A stretch of 64,000 bases of DNA from Candidatus Devosia phytovorans (GCA_029202405.1 CP119312.1:1245001-1309000), one strand, 5' to 3'; positions 25,306-37,455 are shown, numbered from the stretch's first letter. The notes: generated from the sequence alone by a model not told the origin. Numbers and translations: made by a program.

Positions 25306-27645
25306 ATGCCCTCATTTTCCCGCGGACTGGAAAAGGCTCTGCATCAGGCGATGAACCTGGCGCGTGAGCGCAACCATGAGTTCGCTACGCTCGAACATCT
25401 GCTGCTGGCCCTGACCGAGGATCGCGAGACCATCGCCGTCCTCACCGGCTGCGATGTCGACATCGACGCGCTGAAAAGCGACCTCGAAGATTTCATCAAT
25501 GAAGAGCTGGACAGCCTGATCGTGGCCAATGGCCAGGATGCACGGCCGACTGCCGCCTTCCAGCGCGTCATCCAGCGCGCGGTGATCCATGTGCAATCGT
25601 CCGGTCGCGAAGAGGTTACGGGAGCCAATGTGCTCGTCGCCATCTTTGCCGAGCGCGAGAGCCACGCTGCCTATTTCCTCGAACAGCAGGACATGAGCCG
25701 GCTGGACGCGGTCAATTTCATCAGCCACGGCATTACCAAGTCGGGCCCCAATGAGGAGCGCAAGGTGCGCGGTTCGGAAGAGGGCGAAGGCAATAATGAA
25801 GGCGGTCCCGAGGCGAAGAAGACCTCGGCCCTTGCCGATTTCTGCGTCAACCTCAACGAGAAGGCGCGCGCCGGTAAGATCGACCCGCTGATCGGCCGCG
25901 ACAGCGAGCTGCGCCGCACCATCCAGGTGCTGTGCCGCCGCTCGAAGAACAATCCGCTCTATGTCGGTGATGCCGGCGTCGGCAAGACGGCGATTGCCGA
26001 AGGTCTGGCACGCAAGATCATCGAAGGCGACGTGCCCGAAGTGCTCAAGGAAGCGGTGATCTATTCGCTCGACATGGGTTCGCTCTTGGCCGGCACGCGC
26101 TATCGCGGTGATTTCGAGGAACGCCTCAAGGCCGTGATGAAGGAGCTCGAAAAGCTCCCCAATTCGGTGCTGTTCATCGACGAGATCCACACCATGATCG
26201 GTGCGGGTGCCACCTCGGGCGGCGCCCTCGATGCGTCCAACCTGCTCAAGCCGGCTCTGGCGAGCGGCGCGATCCGCTGCATCGGCTCGACGACCTACAA
26301 GGAATATCGTCAGTTCTTTGAGAAGGATCGCGCCCTGGTGCGTCGCTTCCAGAAGATCGACGTCAACGAGCCTTCGGTTCCTGACGCGATCGAGATCGTG
26401 AAGGGTCTTCGCCCCTATTTCGAGGACTTTCACAAGATCAAGTATACCGACGACGCCCTCAAGGCCGCCGTCGAGCTTTCGGCCCGTTACATCAACGACC
26501 GCAAGCTGCCGGACAAGGCGATCGACGTGCTCGACGAGACGGGCGCCAGCCAGATGCTGGTGACCGAGGACAAGCGCAAGAAGATCATCGACGTCGAAGA
26601 CATCGAGGCGACCATCGCCACGATCGCGCGCATTCCGCCAAAGTCGGTCTCCAAGTCGGATGCTGAACTGCTGTCGAGCCTCGAGACGAGCCTCAAGACC
26701 GTGGTGTTCGGCCAGGATGGGGCGATCACCGCGCTCTCGTCGGCAATCAAGCTGGCCCGTGCCGGGTTGCGCGAGCCGGAAAAGCCGATTGGCTCTTACC
26801 TGTTCACCGGCCCGACCGGCGTCGGCAAGACCGAAGTCGCCAAGCAACTCGCCGACACGCTTGGCGTGGAACTGCTGCGCTTCGACATGTCGGAATATAT
26901 GGAACGTCACACCGTCAGTCGCCTGATCGGTGCCCCTCCGGGCTATGTCGGCTTTGACCAGGGTGGCCTGCTCACCGATGGCGTGGATCAGCATCCGCAC
27001 TGCGTGGTGCTGCTCGACGAAATCGAGAAGGCGCATCCCGATCTCTACAACATCCTGTTGCAGGTGATGGATCACGGCAAGCTGACGGATCACAACGGCA
27101 AGTCGGTCGACTTCCGCAATGTGATCCTGATCATGACCTCCAATGTGGGTGCTTCCGAGCTGGCCCGTTCGCCGATCGGCTTTGGCCGCAAGCGCGAGCA
27201 GGGCGACGACGAAGAGGCGATCAACCGCACCTTCACGCCGGAATTCCGCAATCGTCTCGACGCGATCATCTCCTTTGCCCCGCTGCCGCGCGAAGTCGTG
27301 CGTCGCGTGGTCGAGAAGTTCGTTCTTCAGCTGGAAGGCCAGCTGGCCGAGCGCGGTGTCACCATCGTGCTGCAGCCGGAGGCCGCCGACTGGCTGGCTG
27401 AACGCGGCTATGACGAACGCATGGGTGCGCGGCCGCTGGGTCGCGTCATCCAGGAGCACATCAAGAAGCCGCTGGCTGACCAGGTGCTGTTCGGCGAGCT
27501 CGTCAATGGCGGCACGGTGACCGTGGCCGTGGTGGGCGAGGGCAATGAAGCCAAGCTCGAGCTGATCGCGGTACCGCCGCGCCCGGCCAAGCCAAAGGCC
27601 CTGCCCAAGCCGAAGAAGCCCAAGGCGACCGCAGAAAAGAACTAG
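25306..27645 (+). CDS. clpA: ATP-dependent Clp protease ATP-binding subunit ClpA
   Basis: A 779-residue AAA+ unfoldase. An N domain (residues 1-145) receives ClpS. The first ATPase ring contains GDAGVGKTAI and the pore/Walker B region FIDEIHTMIGAGA. The second contains GPTGVGKTEV and VLLDEIEKAH. The ClpP-docking IGF loop is present (RSPIGFGRKRE). The C-terminus carries a Lys/Pro/Ala-rich tail (PKPKKPKATAEKN), an addition not found in Escherichia coli. It is the last gene of the clpS-clpA unit; a terminator follows. Confidence 0.97.
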   Translation: MPSFSRGLEKALHQAMNLARERNHEFATLEHLLLALTEDRETIAVLTGCDVDIDALKSDLEDFINEELDSLIVANGQDARPTAAFQRVIQRAVIHVQSSGREEVTGANVLVAIFAERESHAAYFLEQQDMSRLDAVNFISHGITKSGPNEERKVRGSEEGEGNNEGGPEAKKTSALADFCVNLNEKARAGKIDPLIGRDSELRRTIQVLCRRSKNNPLYVGDAGVGKTAIAEGLARKIIEGDVPEVLKEAVIYSLDMGSLLAGTRYRGDFEERLKAVMKELEKLPNSVLFIDEIHTMIGAGATSGGALDASNLLKPALASGAIRCIGSTTYKEYRQFFEKDRALVRRFQKIDVNEPSVPDAIEIVKGLRPYFEDFHKIKYTDDALKAAVELSARYINDRKLPDKAIDVLDETGASQMLVTEDKRKKIIDVEDIEATIATIARIPPKSVSKSDAELLSSLETSLKTVVFGQDGAITALSSAIKLARAGLREPEKPIGSYLFTGPTGVGKTEVAKQLADTLGVELLRFDMSEYMERHTVSRLIGAPPGYVGFDQGGLLTDGVDQHPHCVVLLDEIEKAHPDLYNILLQVMDHGKLTDHNGKSVDFRNVILIMTSNVGASELARSPIGFGRKREQGDDEEAINRTFTPEFRNRLDAIISFAPLPREVVRRVVEKFVLQLEGQLAERGVTIVLQPEAADWLAERGYDERMGARPLGRVIQEHIKKPLADQVLFGELVNGGTVTVAVVGEGNEAKLELIAVPPRPAKPKALPKPKKPKATAEKN

Positions 27646-27706
27646 AAGCATTTTCAGCAAAAGTGGCCGCCGGTTTTGCGGTTCGAAAATGCGACTTCAA
27701 AGTCAA

Positions 27707-27737
27707 AAGGCCCGGAGCGATCCGGGCCTTTTCGTTT
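27707..27737 (+). terminator. Rho-independent terminator after clpA
   Basis: A 10-base stem (AAGGCCCGGA at 27707-27716, TCCGGGCCTT at 27721-27730) with a GCGA loop, followed by a T-rich stretch. The rest of the 305-base gap to the next gene shows no other feature. Confidence 0.88.
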
Positions 27738-27950
27738 GGGGCAGCATGTTGGCCATGCGGTTTCGGCAATTGACCGGTTCGGCGGCCTGTCCTATCTCAT
27801 TGCTGTCGAAATGAAGCTGCCGGTTGGTATCCCGGCCTCGCTCCCGCGAGATCTCGGCGCGCAAGCGTCCCATCGGCATCACACCCTTGAATAGGCGTGG
27901 TGTTGGCATGGGATGGTCTCTGCCAGCGTCCGACCGTTGGAGATATCGAC

Positions 27951-28172
27951 TTGCCTCTCAAAACCAGAATCGTCATGCAGGTGCTCATCAGTTTCATGAT
28001 GGCCTTCCTGATGTCGGGCATCATGGGCCTCATCCATGGTGACCTACAATTCCTGCCGCATTGGCCGCTGACCTTCATCATCGCTTGGCCGATTGCCTTC
28101 ATTCTCAGCCAAGGCGTGGGCCCGATCGCGGTGAAACTGGCTTTCATGCTGGCGCCGCCGGCACGCGGCTAG
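27951..28172 (+). CDS. DUF2798 family small membrane protein
   Basis: A 73-residue protein with two membrane helices, of the DUF2798 family (SFMMAFLMSGIMGLIHG, then FIIAWPIAFILSQGVGPIA). The function is unknown. The TTG at 27951 with GGAG 8 bases upstream gives a protein whose helices begin where other members do. A longer frame starts at ATG 27897 but its extra residues are not family-like. It lies between clpA and the PCuAC-like gene as an isolated gene. Confidence 0.75.
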   Translation: MPLKTRIVMQVLISFMMAFLMSGIMGLIHGDLQFLPHWPLTFIIAWPIAFILSQGVGPIAVKLAFMLAPPARG

Positions 28173-28270
28173 TACGAAACCAGGGCCGGGAGCATTCCCT
28201 GCCTTTTTGTCATGGCGCTGTCACACCCAGTGGCTAGATCGGTAATGTTACACCATTACGGAGCCTGCCG

Positions 28271-28759
28271 ATGATCCGCCAATCCATTCTCCTCGCGCTG
28301 CTGGCGCTGTCCTTTGCCATGCCGACTGTCGCGCAGGATCACGACCATAACCACGAGGCCAGCGAAGGCGATCTGACGATTGTCCATCCCTGGGCCCGCG
28401 CGGCGTCGGCCGGTGGTGAAACCATGGTGTTCTTCGAGATCGAGAATGCCGGGGCAGCGGTCGAGCTGACCGGCGCCGAGGCAGACATCGCGACCAGCAT
28501 TGAGCTGGTCGGCGCGGCACTGGGCGCTGATGCCAATCAGACGGTTCAGCCGGTCGGTGCCGTTTCCATCGCCACGGGCGATTTCGTGCTGGAGCCGAGC
28601 GGCCTGGGCTTCCTGCTCACCGGCTTGACCCAGGAGCTGGTGCAGGGTGAGGAATTCGAGCTGGAGGTCGAATTTTCCGACGGCACGCATATCCATGCCC
28701 ATGTCGAGATCGAAGCGGCCGACGCCACCCAGCATAGCCACGCCGGCCACTCGCACTGA
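28271..28759 (+). CDS. Periplasmic PCuAC-like copper chaperone family protein with His-rich ends
   Basis: A 162-residue secreted protein. A signal peptide ends PTVAQ, and the mature protein starts DHDHNHEASEGD, a His/Asp metal-binding tail. The core (IVHPWARAASAGGETMVFFEIENAGAA, then LLTGLTQELVQGEEFELEVEF) is the PCuAC/DUF461 fold. The usual copper ligands of the fold (an H-x-M pair in the middle) are not seen here. Metal binding may instead use the His-rich N-terminus and the C-terminal HSHAGHSH. It faces the metal-type ABC transporter operon. Confidence 0.78.
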   Translation: MIRQSILLALLALSFAMPTVAQDHDHNHEASEGDLTIVHPWARAASAGGETMVFFEIENAGAAVELTGAEADIATSIELVGAALGADANQTVQPVGAVSIATGDFVLEPSGLGFLLTGLTQELVQGEEFELEVEFSDGTHIHAHVEIEAADATQHSHAGHSH

Positions 28760-28766
28760 AATCACG

Positions 28767-28841
28767 GATCCGGCGAAGGGGCGTAGCTTCCTGACTTCGC
28801 CGGATCTCTGGTGGGGGAGTCGCGCAAGCGGCTCCCTTTTT
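28767..28841. terminator. Double hairpin between convergent metal-locus genes
   Basis: The first stem is 12 bases (GATCCGGCGAAG at 28767-28778, CTTCGCCGGATC at 28795-28806). A second 9-base stem (28815-28823 with 28828-28836, GCAA loop) is followed by T5, making a good terminator for the PCuAC-like gene. Confidence 0.82.
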
Positions 28842-28846
28842 GGTTT

Positions 28847-30094
28847 CTATCTGAGGCCTTCGACAACCGGACGACGGTAGATCAGCAGCGCGGGCAGGGT
28901 GGCGAGGCAGAGGCCAAGCGCCACCAGAATGCCGACCAGCCCATATTCGCGCATGCCGATCTCGGCGCGCATGGAGACGCCGGTCTGCTGCGCCAGCAGT
29001 TCCGACACCACGGCGGCAAAGCCCCAGCCTAGGACCAGCCCGACGACGGCGCCGGTGACGATCAACGCTGTCACATAGACCCATACGGTGGCAAAGATGA
29101 AGCCGCGGCCGGCGCCCAGCGCCCGCAACACGGCGAACTGTTGCCGCTGCAGGTCGAGAATGGCGACGATCCCCGCCAGGATCGCCGCGATCACCAGTGC
29201 CTGCGCCGCCAGTGTCAGCGCGCTCATGATGGCCGTGGCATTGCCGAGCAGGGCGTAGAGCTCCACAAGAACTTCTGCCGGAAAGAAGGCCGTCGACTGC
29301 GGCGTGCGATAGGCACCGCGCAGGCCATAAGCGGCCGCCACATCGCTCGGCTTGACCACGACCGCCGGCAGACCGGGCAGGGCATCGGGGTCGAAGGGGG
29401 GGCCGATATGGGTGTCCTCCGGCAGGTGGCCATTGCCCATGCCATGCGCCAGCCAGTTATACTCGATCGGCACGACCACGGCCCGGTCCCAGGGCGTGCC
29501 GGTCGGCTGCATGCGCCCGACGACCGTCAGGTGCGGATGGTCATGCTCGCCCGCGACCACGCCACCCGATTCCAGCGCATCGGCTGCATCGTCGGCATCG
29601 GCCCCGCCGCCGCCACCATGGCCGTGCGACACTTCCAGCTCGTCGCCAATCCGGTGTGGCGACAGCGCGCCGACCACGGCCTCCTCGACATCGGCGAAGA
29701 CCCGACCCTCGGCGAGGCCACCCGACAAGTGATCGACGAAGTCGGCAGTGGTGCCGACCACTGGCGCATTGTCGATGCTGTCGCCGAAACCGATCGGAGC
29801 GACGAAATCGGCCTGTTCTTCCTCGAACAGGTGGCGGGTAATGGCCGGGTCGAGCAGTTCCACAGCCGTTGGGTCGAGATAGACCGTCGAGAACAGCACT
29901 TCATTGTGGCTACCCGGTGCGGCGACGATCAGGTCGAATTTGTCGGCGGCCCGGGCGCTGCCGACGCGCAGCGCGCGCTCCTGGGCGGAGATGGCAATGC
30001 CCAGCGCCACGGCCAGGGCAACGATGACGGCAAAGAGCACGGCCGTGAAGCGGTTGCGTCTTAGCGAGGCGAAGGCGATCGGAAAAGGGTTCAT
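28847..30094 (-). CDS. FtsX-like ABC transporter permease with His/Asp-rich extracytoplasmic loop
   Basis: A 415-residue MacB/LolE-type permease. It has an N-terminal membrane helix, a large periplasmic domain, and three C-terminal helices of the FtsX fold. The periplasmic part carries a metal-ligand-rich insertion around residues 145-180 (SHGHGGGGGADADDAADAL, then EHDHPH). That pattern suggests metal binding or export of a metalloprotein. Its gene overlaps the ATPase gene by 4 bases. Together with DUF3299 this resembles the Zur-regulated zinc-uptake ABC systems (Zrg/Zrm) of Vibrio and Pseudomonas. Confidence 0.8.
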   Translation of the reverse strand: MNPFPIAFASLRRNRFTAVLFAVIVALAVALGIAISAQERALRVGSARAADKFDLIVAAPGSHNEVLFSTVYLDPTAVELLDPAITRHLFEEEQADFVAPIGFGDSIDNAPVVGTTADFVDHLSGGLAEGRVFADVEEAVVGALSPHRIGDELEVSHGHGGGGGADADDAADALESGGVVAGEHDHPHLTVVGRMQPTGTPWDRAVVVPIEYNWLAHGMGNGHLPEDTHIGPPFDPDALPGLPAVVVKPSDVAAAYGLRGAYRTPQSTAFFPAEVLVELYALLGNATAIMSALTLAAQALVIAAILAGIVAILDLQRQQFAVLRALGAGRGFIFATVWVYVTALIVTGAVVGLVLGWGFAAVVSELLAQQTGVSMRAEIGMREYGLVGILVALGLCLATLPALLIYRRPVVEGLR

Positions 30095-30768
30095 GCCGAA
30101 ACTCCGATCGACACCGTGCGCCCATGGTCGAGCTGCACCACGCTGTCGGCCACGGCGCGCAGCGCCGGATCGTGCGTGGCGACCAAGACTGTGCGGCCCT
30201 CGTTCTTGGCCAGTTTGCGTAACGTCGTGATGACCGTTTCGCCGGAGACAGCGTCGAGGCTGGCCGTGGGTTCATCGGCAAAGATCACCTGCGGATCGCT
30301 GATCAGCGCCCGGGCAATCGCCACGCGCTGCTGCTGGCCGCGCGACAGCAGCGAAGTCTTGGCCCGGTTGAGCGGCACCTCCAGCTGCTCCAGCAGGTCC
30401 CTGGCGCGGTTGCGCGCTGTCGCTGCCGAGAAGCGATCGAACCACAGCGGCACCAGCACATTGTCGAGCGGGGTCAGCTCTTCGATGAGGTGGAAATTCT
30501 GGAAGATGAAGCCGGCCTTCTGGCGCCGCCAGCGGTCACGGCGACCCTCGCTCAGGCTGGCGATATTTTCGTCCTGCCAGAACACGCTGCCCGCATCGGG
30601 TCGTAGCAGTCCCGACAGCAGATAGAGCAGCGTGCTTTTGCCTGAACCCGAGGGTCCGGCCAATACGGTCAGCGAACCGGGCGCCACGGCAAGCTGGGGC
30701 AGGTCGATAATGCCTTCACCCGAAAAGGCGAGGCGCAGGCCGGAAGCGGCCAGTGGCAGTCCCGGCAT
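30091..30768 (-). CDS. ABC transporter ATP-binding protein (LolD/MacB type)
   Basis: A 225-residue ATPase with Walker A GPSGSGKST (about residues 38-46), Q-loop region FIFQNFHLIEELTPLDNVL, signature LSRGQQQRVAIARAL and Walker B VIFADEPTASLD. It powers the adjacent FtsX-like permease, whose start codon it overlaps by 4 bases. The family usually moves lipoproteins or peptides or drives mechanotransmission rather than classic solute import. Confidence 0.9.
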   Translation of the reverse strand: MPGLPLAASGLRLAFSGEGIIDLPQLAVAPGSLTVLAGPSGSGKSTLLYLLSGLLRPDAGSVFWQDENIASLSEGRRDRWRRQKAGFIFQNFHLIEELTPLDNVLVPLWFDRFSAATARNRARDLLEQLEVPLNRAKTSLLSRGQQQRVAIARALISDPQVIFADEPTASLDAVSGETVITTLRKLAKNEGRTVLVATHDPALRAVADSVVQLDHGRTVSIGVSA

Positions 30769-30777
30769 GTGGCTTAC

Positions 30778-31209
30778 TCAGAGGCGGGTATAGGTGGTGT
30801 CGAGCAGGCGGACCTTGCTGACAAAGCCGGTGGGCCCGTCGGTCTTGATGCCTGTGTCGAAGGTGCCGGTGACACGGATCAGGTTGGAAAAGCGGGTGAA
30901 TTCCATGTCGCCCGCGAAATAGGAGAGCACGATGTCGTTGGGCCAATCCTGCGAGTCATCGCAGAAGGGACAGGTCGCCATCGGTGTCTTGGTCAGCACG
31001 AAGAAATTGATCTCGGGCTTCAGCGGCGGCGCCATATAGCCGATCATTTCGATCTGCTGGCCCTGCAGGGCTATCGCCTGTTCCGACAGATCCTTGCCGC
31101 GCGAATACATGTCGCGGAAGCGCAGGGACGGCGTATCGGCAAAGGCCGGAGTGATCTGGCTGAACAGGGGCGCTGCGGCAAGGCCGCCGAGAAACATGCG
31201 TCTATCCAT
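30778..31209 (-). CDS. DUF3299 family exported protein
   Basis: A 143-residue secreted protein with a signal ending ITPAFA and a DUF3299 core (EMIGYMAPPLKPEINFFVLTK, then TCPFCDDSQDWPNDIV). The CPFC pair could hold a metal or form a disulfide. The gene lies 9 bases upstream of the ABC ATPase gene and begins the operon. DUF3299 proteins accompany similar ABC units in putative metal-uptake loci, which supports a metal role, but the biochemical function is unknown. Confidence 0.82.
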   Translation of the reverse strand: MDRRMFLGGLAAAPLFSQITPAFADTPSLRFRDMYSRGKDLSEQAIALQGQQIEMIGYMAPPLKPEINFFVLTKTPMATCPFCDDSQDWPNDIVLSYFAGDMEFTRFSNLIRVTGTFDTGIKTDGPTGFVSKVRLLDTTYTRL

Positions 31210-31246
31210 GACAAATATCCTTTCGTCCTGCCGCTCAAAATAATCC

Positions 31247-31270
31247 TGTCACCCCTCATTGGATGTGACA
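31247..31270 (-). promoter_or_regulatory. Inverted repeat upstream of the DUF3299-ABC operon
   Basis: TGTCAC and GTGACA are separated by 12 bases, 38 bases before the operon start. It could be an operator. It does not match the consensus Zur box I know from alphaproteobacteria. Confidence 0.3.
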
Positions 31271-31293
31271 ATCACGGCTTCTTGAAATGGTCA

Positions 31294-31319
31294 GGCCGCC
31301 GGCAGGAAAGCCGGCGGCC
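31294..31319 (-). terminator. Terminator hairpin downstream of the alkaline phosphatase gene
   Basis: A perfect 10-base GC stem (GGCCGCCGGC at 31294-31303, GCCGGCGGCC at 31310-31319) lies just past the phosphatase stop, ahead of the DUF3299 operon promoter. No strong T run follows on the minus strand, so termination efficiency is uncertain. Confidence 0.65.
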
Positions 31320-31336
31320 GTCTTTAAGCTCAAAGC

Positions 31337-32812
31337 TTATTCGGCAGCGTTCAGCTCAAGCGCCTTGGCCATGACGTGATAGATCATGTTCTGCTCGATG
31401 ACGCCGTCGAACAGATAGGCCTGCGGACCCTGGGCGAAAATGGCGATGTCGTCGCCGGCATGGGTTTCCGAACCCAGCGGGATCAGCGCCTGCTGCAGGA
31501 AGTCGATGTCGGTGGTGTCGACATCGGTCAGGTCGGCGCGGGCTTCGTCGACCGTGGCGCCGGGGCCGTTCTGGTAGCCGAGGATCGTATAGGGCTTGCC
31601 ATCATCGGCTTCGCCGGCAATGCCGAGAATGTCGGTGTCGCGGGTCGGGTAGCCGGCGATCGAGAACACGTGGCTGTGGTCAGCGGTGATCAGGATCAGG
31701 GTTTCTTCGGGGTTCACGGCGTCATAGGCAGCCTGCACGGCTTCCGAGACGGCGATGGCGTCCTTGAGGGCGCGGGCAGCATTGCCGGCGTGGTGGGCGT
31801 GATCGACACGGCCGCCTTCGACCATCAGCACGAAGCCGTCTTCGTTCTTCTCGAGGATTTCGATCGCCTTGGTGGTCATCTCGGCAATCGACGGTTCGCC
31901 GCCGGCATCGGTGGCGCGGTCGGCTTCATACTGCATGTGAGAGCCGTTGAAGAGGCCTAGAACCTTGGTCGTTTCGGCAGTCAGGCCGTCAAAGCCTTCC
32001 TGGTTCCAGACATAGGTGCCGTCGGCATATTTTTCCTGCCATTCAGCGACGAGATCGCGTTCCTTGCGCGAGCCCATCTTGGTCTCGTCTTCCGGATCGG
32101 CCTGGCTGTCGAGCATGAAGTTGGAGCGGCCACCGCCGAACACGACTTCGAAGCCATCACCGAACGACCAGTCAACCAGCTGGCTGGCGATATCGGCGCA
32201 AACGCCAACGGCATCTTCGGGCAGGTTGGTATCGGCTTCCCAGTCGCGGCCCACGGTGTGAGCATAGGTGGCAGCCGGAGTGGCATGGGTGATGCGGGCG
32301 GTCGAGACGACACCGGTGGCGAGACCAGCTTCTTCAGCCTGCTCGAAGATCGACATGGTGGTCGAACCGGCCTGAGTGGAGCAATCTTCCAGCACGGCGG
32401 TCTGGTCGACGCCGATGGTGCCATTGAGGGCCTTCACGCCCGAGGTGATGGCGGTCGCGGTCGGAGCCGAGTCGGCGACGATCGAGTCGTGAGTATAGGT
32501 CTTTACCAGCGCCGTGTGCGGCAGCAGGGTTTCGAAGGCGAGGGTGTGGGTCGCGCCATCGACGCCGGCCAGTTGGCCTTCGTGGATGCGGGCAGCGGTG
32601 ATGGTGGGGATGGACATGCCATCGACCACGAACATGATGACGTTCTTGGCCTTGCCGGTGTTCGGCTGGATGGCTTCGCGGGCGGCCAGCTGTTCCTGGG
32701 CGAGAAGGAAGTAGCTGTCATCGGCCTGCGGCAGGGTCGATTGGGCAAAGGCGGGAGCCGTGAGGGCGATCACGGAAACGCCTGCCACAAGGGCACGGGC
32801 GAGAGAGGTCAT
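31337..32812 (-). CDS. Periplasmic alkaline phosphatase
   Basis: A 491-residue phosphomonoesterase of the PhoA family. A signal peptide ends APAFAQ. The metal and nucleophile sites are FVVDGMSIPT (Asp64) and VADSAPTATAITSG (nucleophile Ser115). The C-terminal metal ligands are seen in MVEGGRVDHAHHAGN and ITADHSHVF, and a further Zn ligand in GSETHAGDDI. It releases phosphate from organic esters in the periplasm. The ATG at 32810-32812 follows AGGAAGCTACC. A Pho-box-like site lies 88 bases upstream. Confidence 0.93.
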   Translation of the reverse strand: MTSLARALVAGVSVIALTAPAFAQSTLPQADDSYFLLAQEQLAAREAIQPNTGKAKNVIMFVVDGMSIPTITAARIHEGQLAGVDGATHTLAFETLLPHTALVKTYTHDSIVADSAPTATAITSGVKALNGTIGVDQTAVLEDCSTQAGSTTMSIFEQAEEAGLATGVVSTARITHATPAATYAHTVGRDWEADTNLPEDAVGVCADIASQLVDWSFGDGFEVVFGGGRSNFMLDSQADPEDETKMGSRKERDLVAEWQEKYADGTYVWNQEGFDGLTAETTKVLGLFNGSHMQYEADRATDAGGEPSIAEMTTKAIEILEKNEDGFVLMVEGGRVDHAHHAGNAARALKDAIAVSEAVQAAYDAVNPEETLILITADHSHVFSIAGYPTRDTDILGIAGEADDGKPYTILGYQNGPGATVDEARADLTDVDTTDIDFLQQALIPLGSETHAGDDIAIFAQGPQAYLFDGVIEQNMIYHVMAKALELNAAE

Positions 32813-32899
32813 GGTAGCTTCCTGAATTTCGGTAACGGGGCCTTGAGAGGACGGCGGGCGGACCGTAGGAAGGGGTCGTGACGATCGCGTTGCAGTCAG

Positions 32900-32917
32900 A
32901 TGACGGTTCCATGACAA
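32900..32917 (-). promoter_or_regulatory. Pho box upstream of the alkaline phosphatase gene
   Basis: On the minus strand TTGTCAT and CCGTCAT are direct repeats separated by 4 bases, close to the PhoB consensus of two CTGTCAT units with a 4-base gap. The site is 88 bases before the start codon of a classic Pho-regulon gene, so control by PhoB in phosphate starvation is likely. Confidence 0.75.
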
Positions 32918-32984
32918 TGCCGCGCCCGTCTGTCGCAGGGCTTGGCGTTGCGTTGGGTAGCTGCAAGGTTACGCATTTGACGGG

Positions 32985-33014
32985 CCACAAAAAAGGCCGG
33001 GATCGCTCCCGGCC
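32985..33014 (-). terminator. Rho-independent terminator after the tetraspan membrane protein
   Basis: An 8-base stem (GGCCGGGA at 32995-33002, TCCCGGCC at 33007-33014) is followed, on the minus strand, by a T6 run. Confidence 0.9.
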
Positions 33015-33038
33015 GATGGCTTTGTGTCGCAGTAGGGA

Positions 33039-33527
33039 CTAGCGCGATTTCCATGCGCTGAAGCCGGCGGTGAAGGCGGCCAGCAGCATGAAGAGGATGC
33101 CGACATTGGGGCCGATGCTGATGGCATTGGCTGCACCGAGCTGCGCCATGGCCGCATTGACCTCGCTGAGCTGGCCGGCGACCGGGTTGAACCAGAGGCC
33201 GACGATGATGGCCAGCAGGGCCGTCACGACCGAAACGCCGGCGAGGATCAGGCGATAGGGTGCCAGCTGGACGACGAACCAGGACGCAACGGCCAGCGCA
33301 AAGGCGAGCAGCACCAGCCAGGCAGACCAGCCCGCAGCCTGAAAGCCAGTCAGCGTGCCGGACTGATTCATGCCCATGCCGAGATTGGTGGTGACGGTAA
33401 CGAAGGGAATGATCAGCGCCAGCAACGCAATGACGCCGGCCAGAATGGTCTGCGCCTGGGTACTGCTGCGCAGCGTGGCGACCAATTGCTTGAGATCGAT
33501 CTGCTGAACCTGTTTGGAATCGGACAT
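33039..33527 (-). CDS. Hypothetical four-helix membrane protein
   Basis: A 162-residue protein with four predicted membrane helices (ILAGVIALLALIIPFVTVTT, SAWLVLLAFALAVASWFVV, LAGVSVVTALLAIIVGLWF, VGILFMLLAAFTAGFSAW) and a polar 30-residue N-terminus. I recognise no family. GGAGGCTC lies before the ATG, and a clean terminator follows, so it is a single-gene transcription unit between the alkaline phosphatase and dnaE. Confidence 0.65.
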   Translation of the reverse strand: MSDSKQVQQIDLKQLVATLRSSTQAQTILAGVIALLALIIPFVTVTTNLGMGMNQSGTLTGFQAAGWSAWLVLLAFALAVASWFVVQLAPYRLILAGVSVVTALLAIIVGLWFNPVAGQLSEVNAAMAQLGAANAISIGPNVGILFMLLAAFTAGFSAWKSR

Positions 33528-33743
33528 CCATGAGCCTCCTAAATAAACTGGATCTGGCTATCACGGCGCCGTGAGCCTGTCCAAGCACTCCCGGCGAGGC
33601 GGCATCGTCCCGGTAACCGCTCGGGAACCTTTCCTAACCAATTGCTAACCAAGTGACCCCAATCCCCGTTGTTCCCATTCCTCACACTGGACAGGAACAA
33701 ACAAGCAACATATAAGAACATTATAGCAACACGGGAGATGCAG

Positions 33744-33842
33744 ATGCTCACTTTCCTCAAGGACTTCGCCGCATTCGTCACGCTGGGGGCCTTCACCATC
33801 GGCTCGCTCACCTGGATGGATGTCATCACCAAGCTGGTGTGA
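33744..33842 (+). CDS. Predicted 32-residue small membrane protein
   Basis: A short frame encoding MLTFLKDFAAFVTLGAFTIG, then SLTWMDVITKLV. It is amphipathic and hydrophobic, with one probable membrane helix. GGGAG lies 7 bases before the ATG; another ATG 6 bases upstream is in frame but overlaps that site. No clear terminator separates it from dnaE, which starts 70 bases later. I know no family. It is plausible because of start signals and composition, but so short a frame could be chance. Confidence 0.5.
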   Translation: MLTFLKDFAAFVTLGAFTIGSLTWMDVITKLV

Positions 33843-33911
33843 CACGCAAGCGCTGTGGATTGCGCCTCAGGTGATTTGAGGATCGCCCGGCGCCGGTGGT
33901 AAGGGTCTGAT

Positions 33912-37373
<3,462 letters not shown>

Positions 37374-37397
37374 CTTCGAGGTGGCGGCGCTGCCGAC

Positions 37398-37455
37398 AAA
37401 TCGCTCCGGTGGAGCAATTTGAACCGAGAAGGCCATGAGGCCTGTGGCCGAATGG
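37398..37455. repeat. Palindromic repeat, copy A
   Basis: A near-perfect palindrome (37398-37420, AAATCGCTCC then GGAGCAATTT) followed by a segment (AAGGCCATGAGG...CCGAATGGC). Both parts recur in the same order at 38767-38825. It lies just past the dnaE stop. Confidence 0.75.

Noticed and set aside
25312..27660. 782-codon frame antisense to clpA
   Set aside because: It mirrors clpA codon structure, a common artefact of GC-rich genes; the clpA product is unmistakable.
31247..31270. Zur box upstream of the DUF3299 operon
   Set aside because: The inverted repeat TGTCAC-N12-GTGACA does not match the alphaproteobacterial Zur consensus; kept only as a generic candidate operator.
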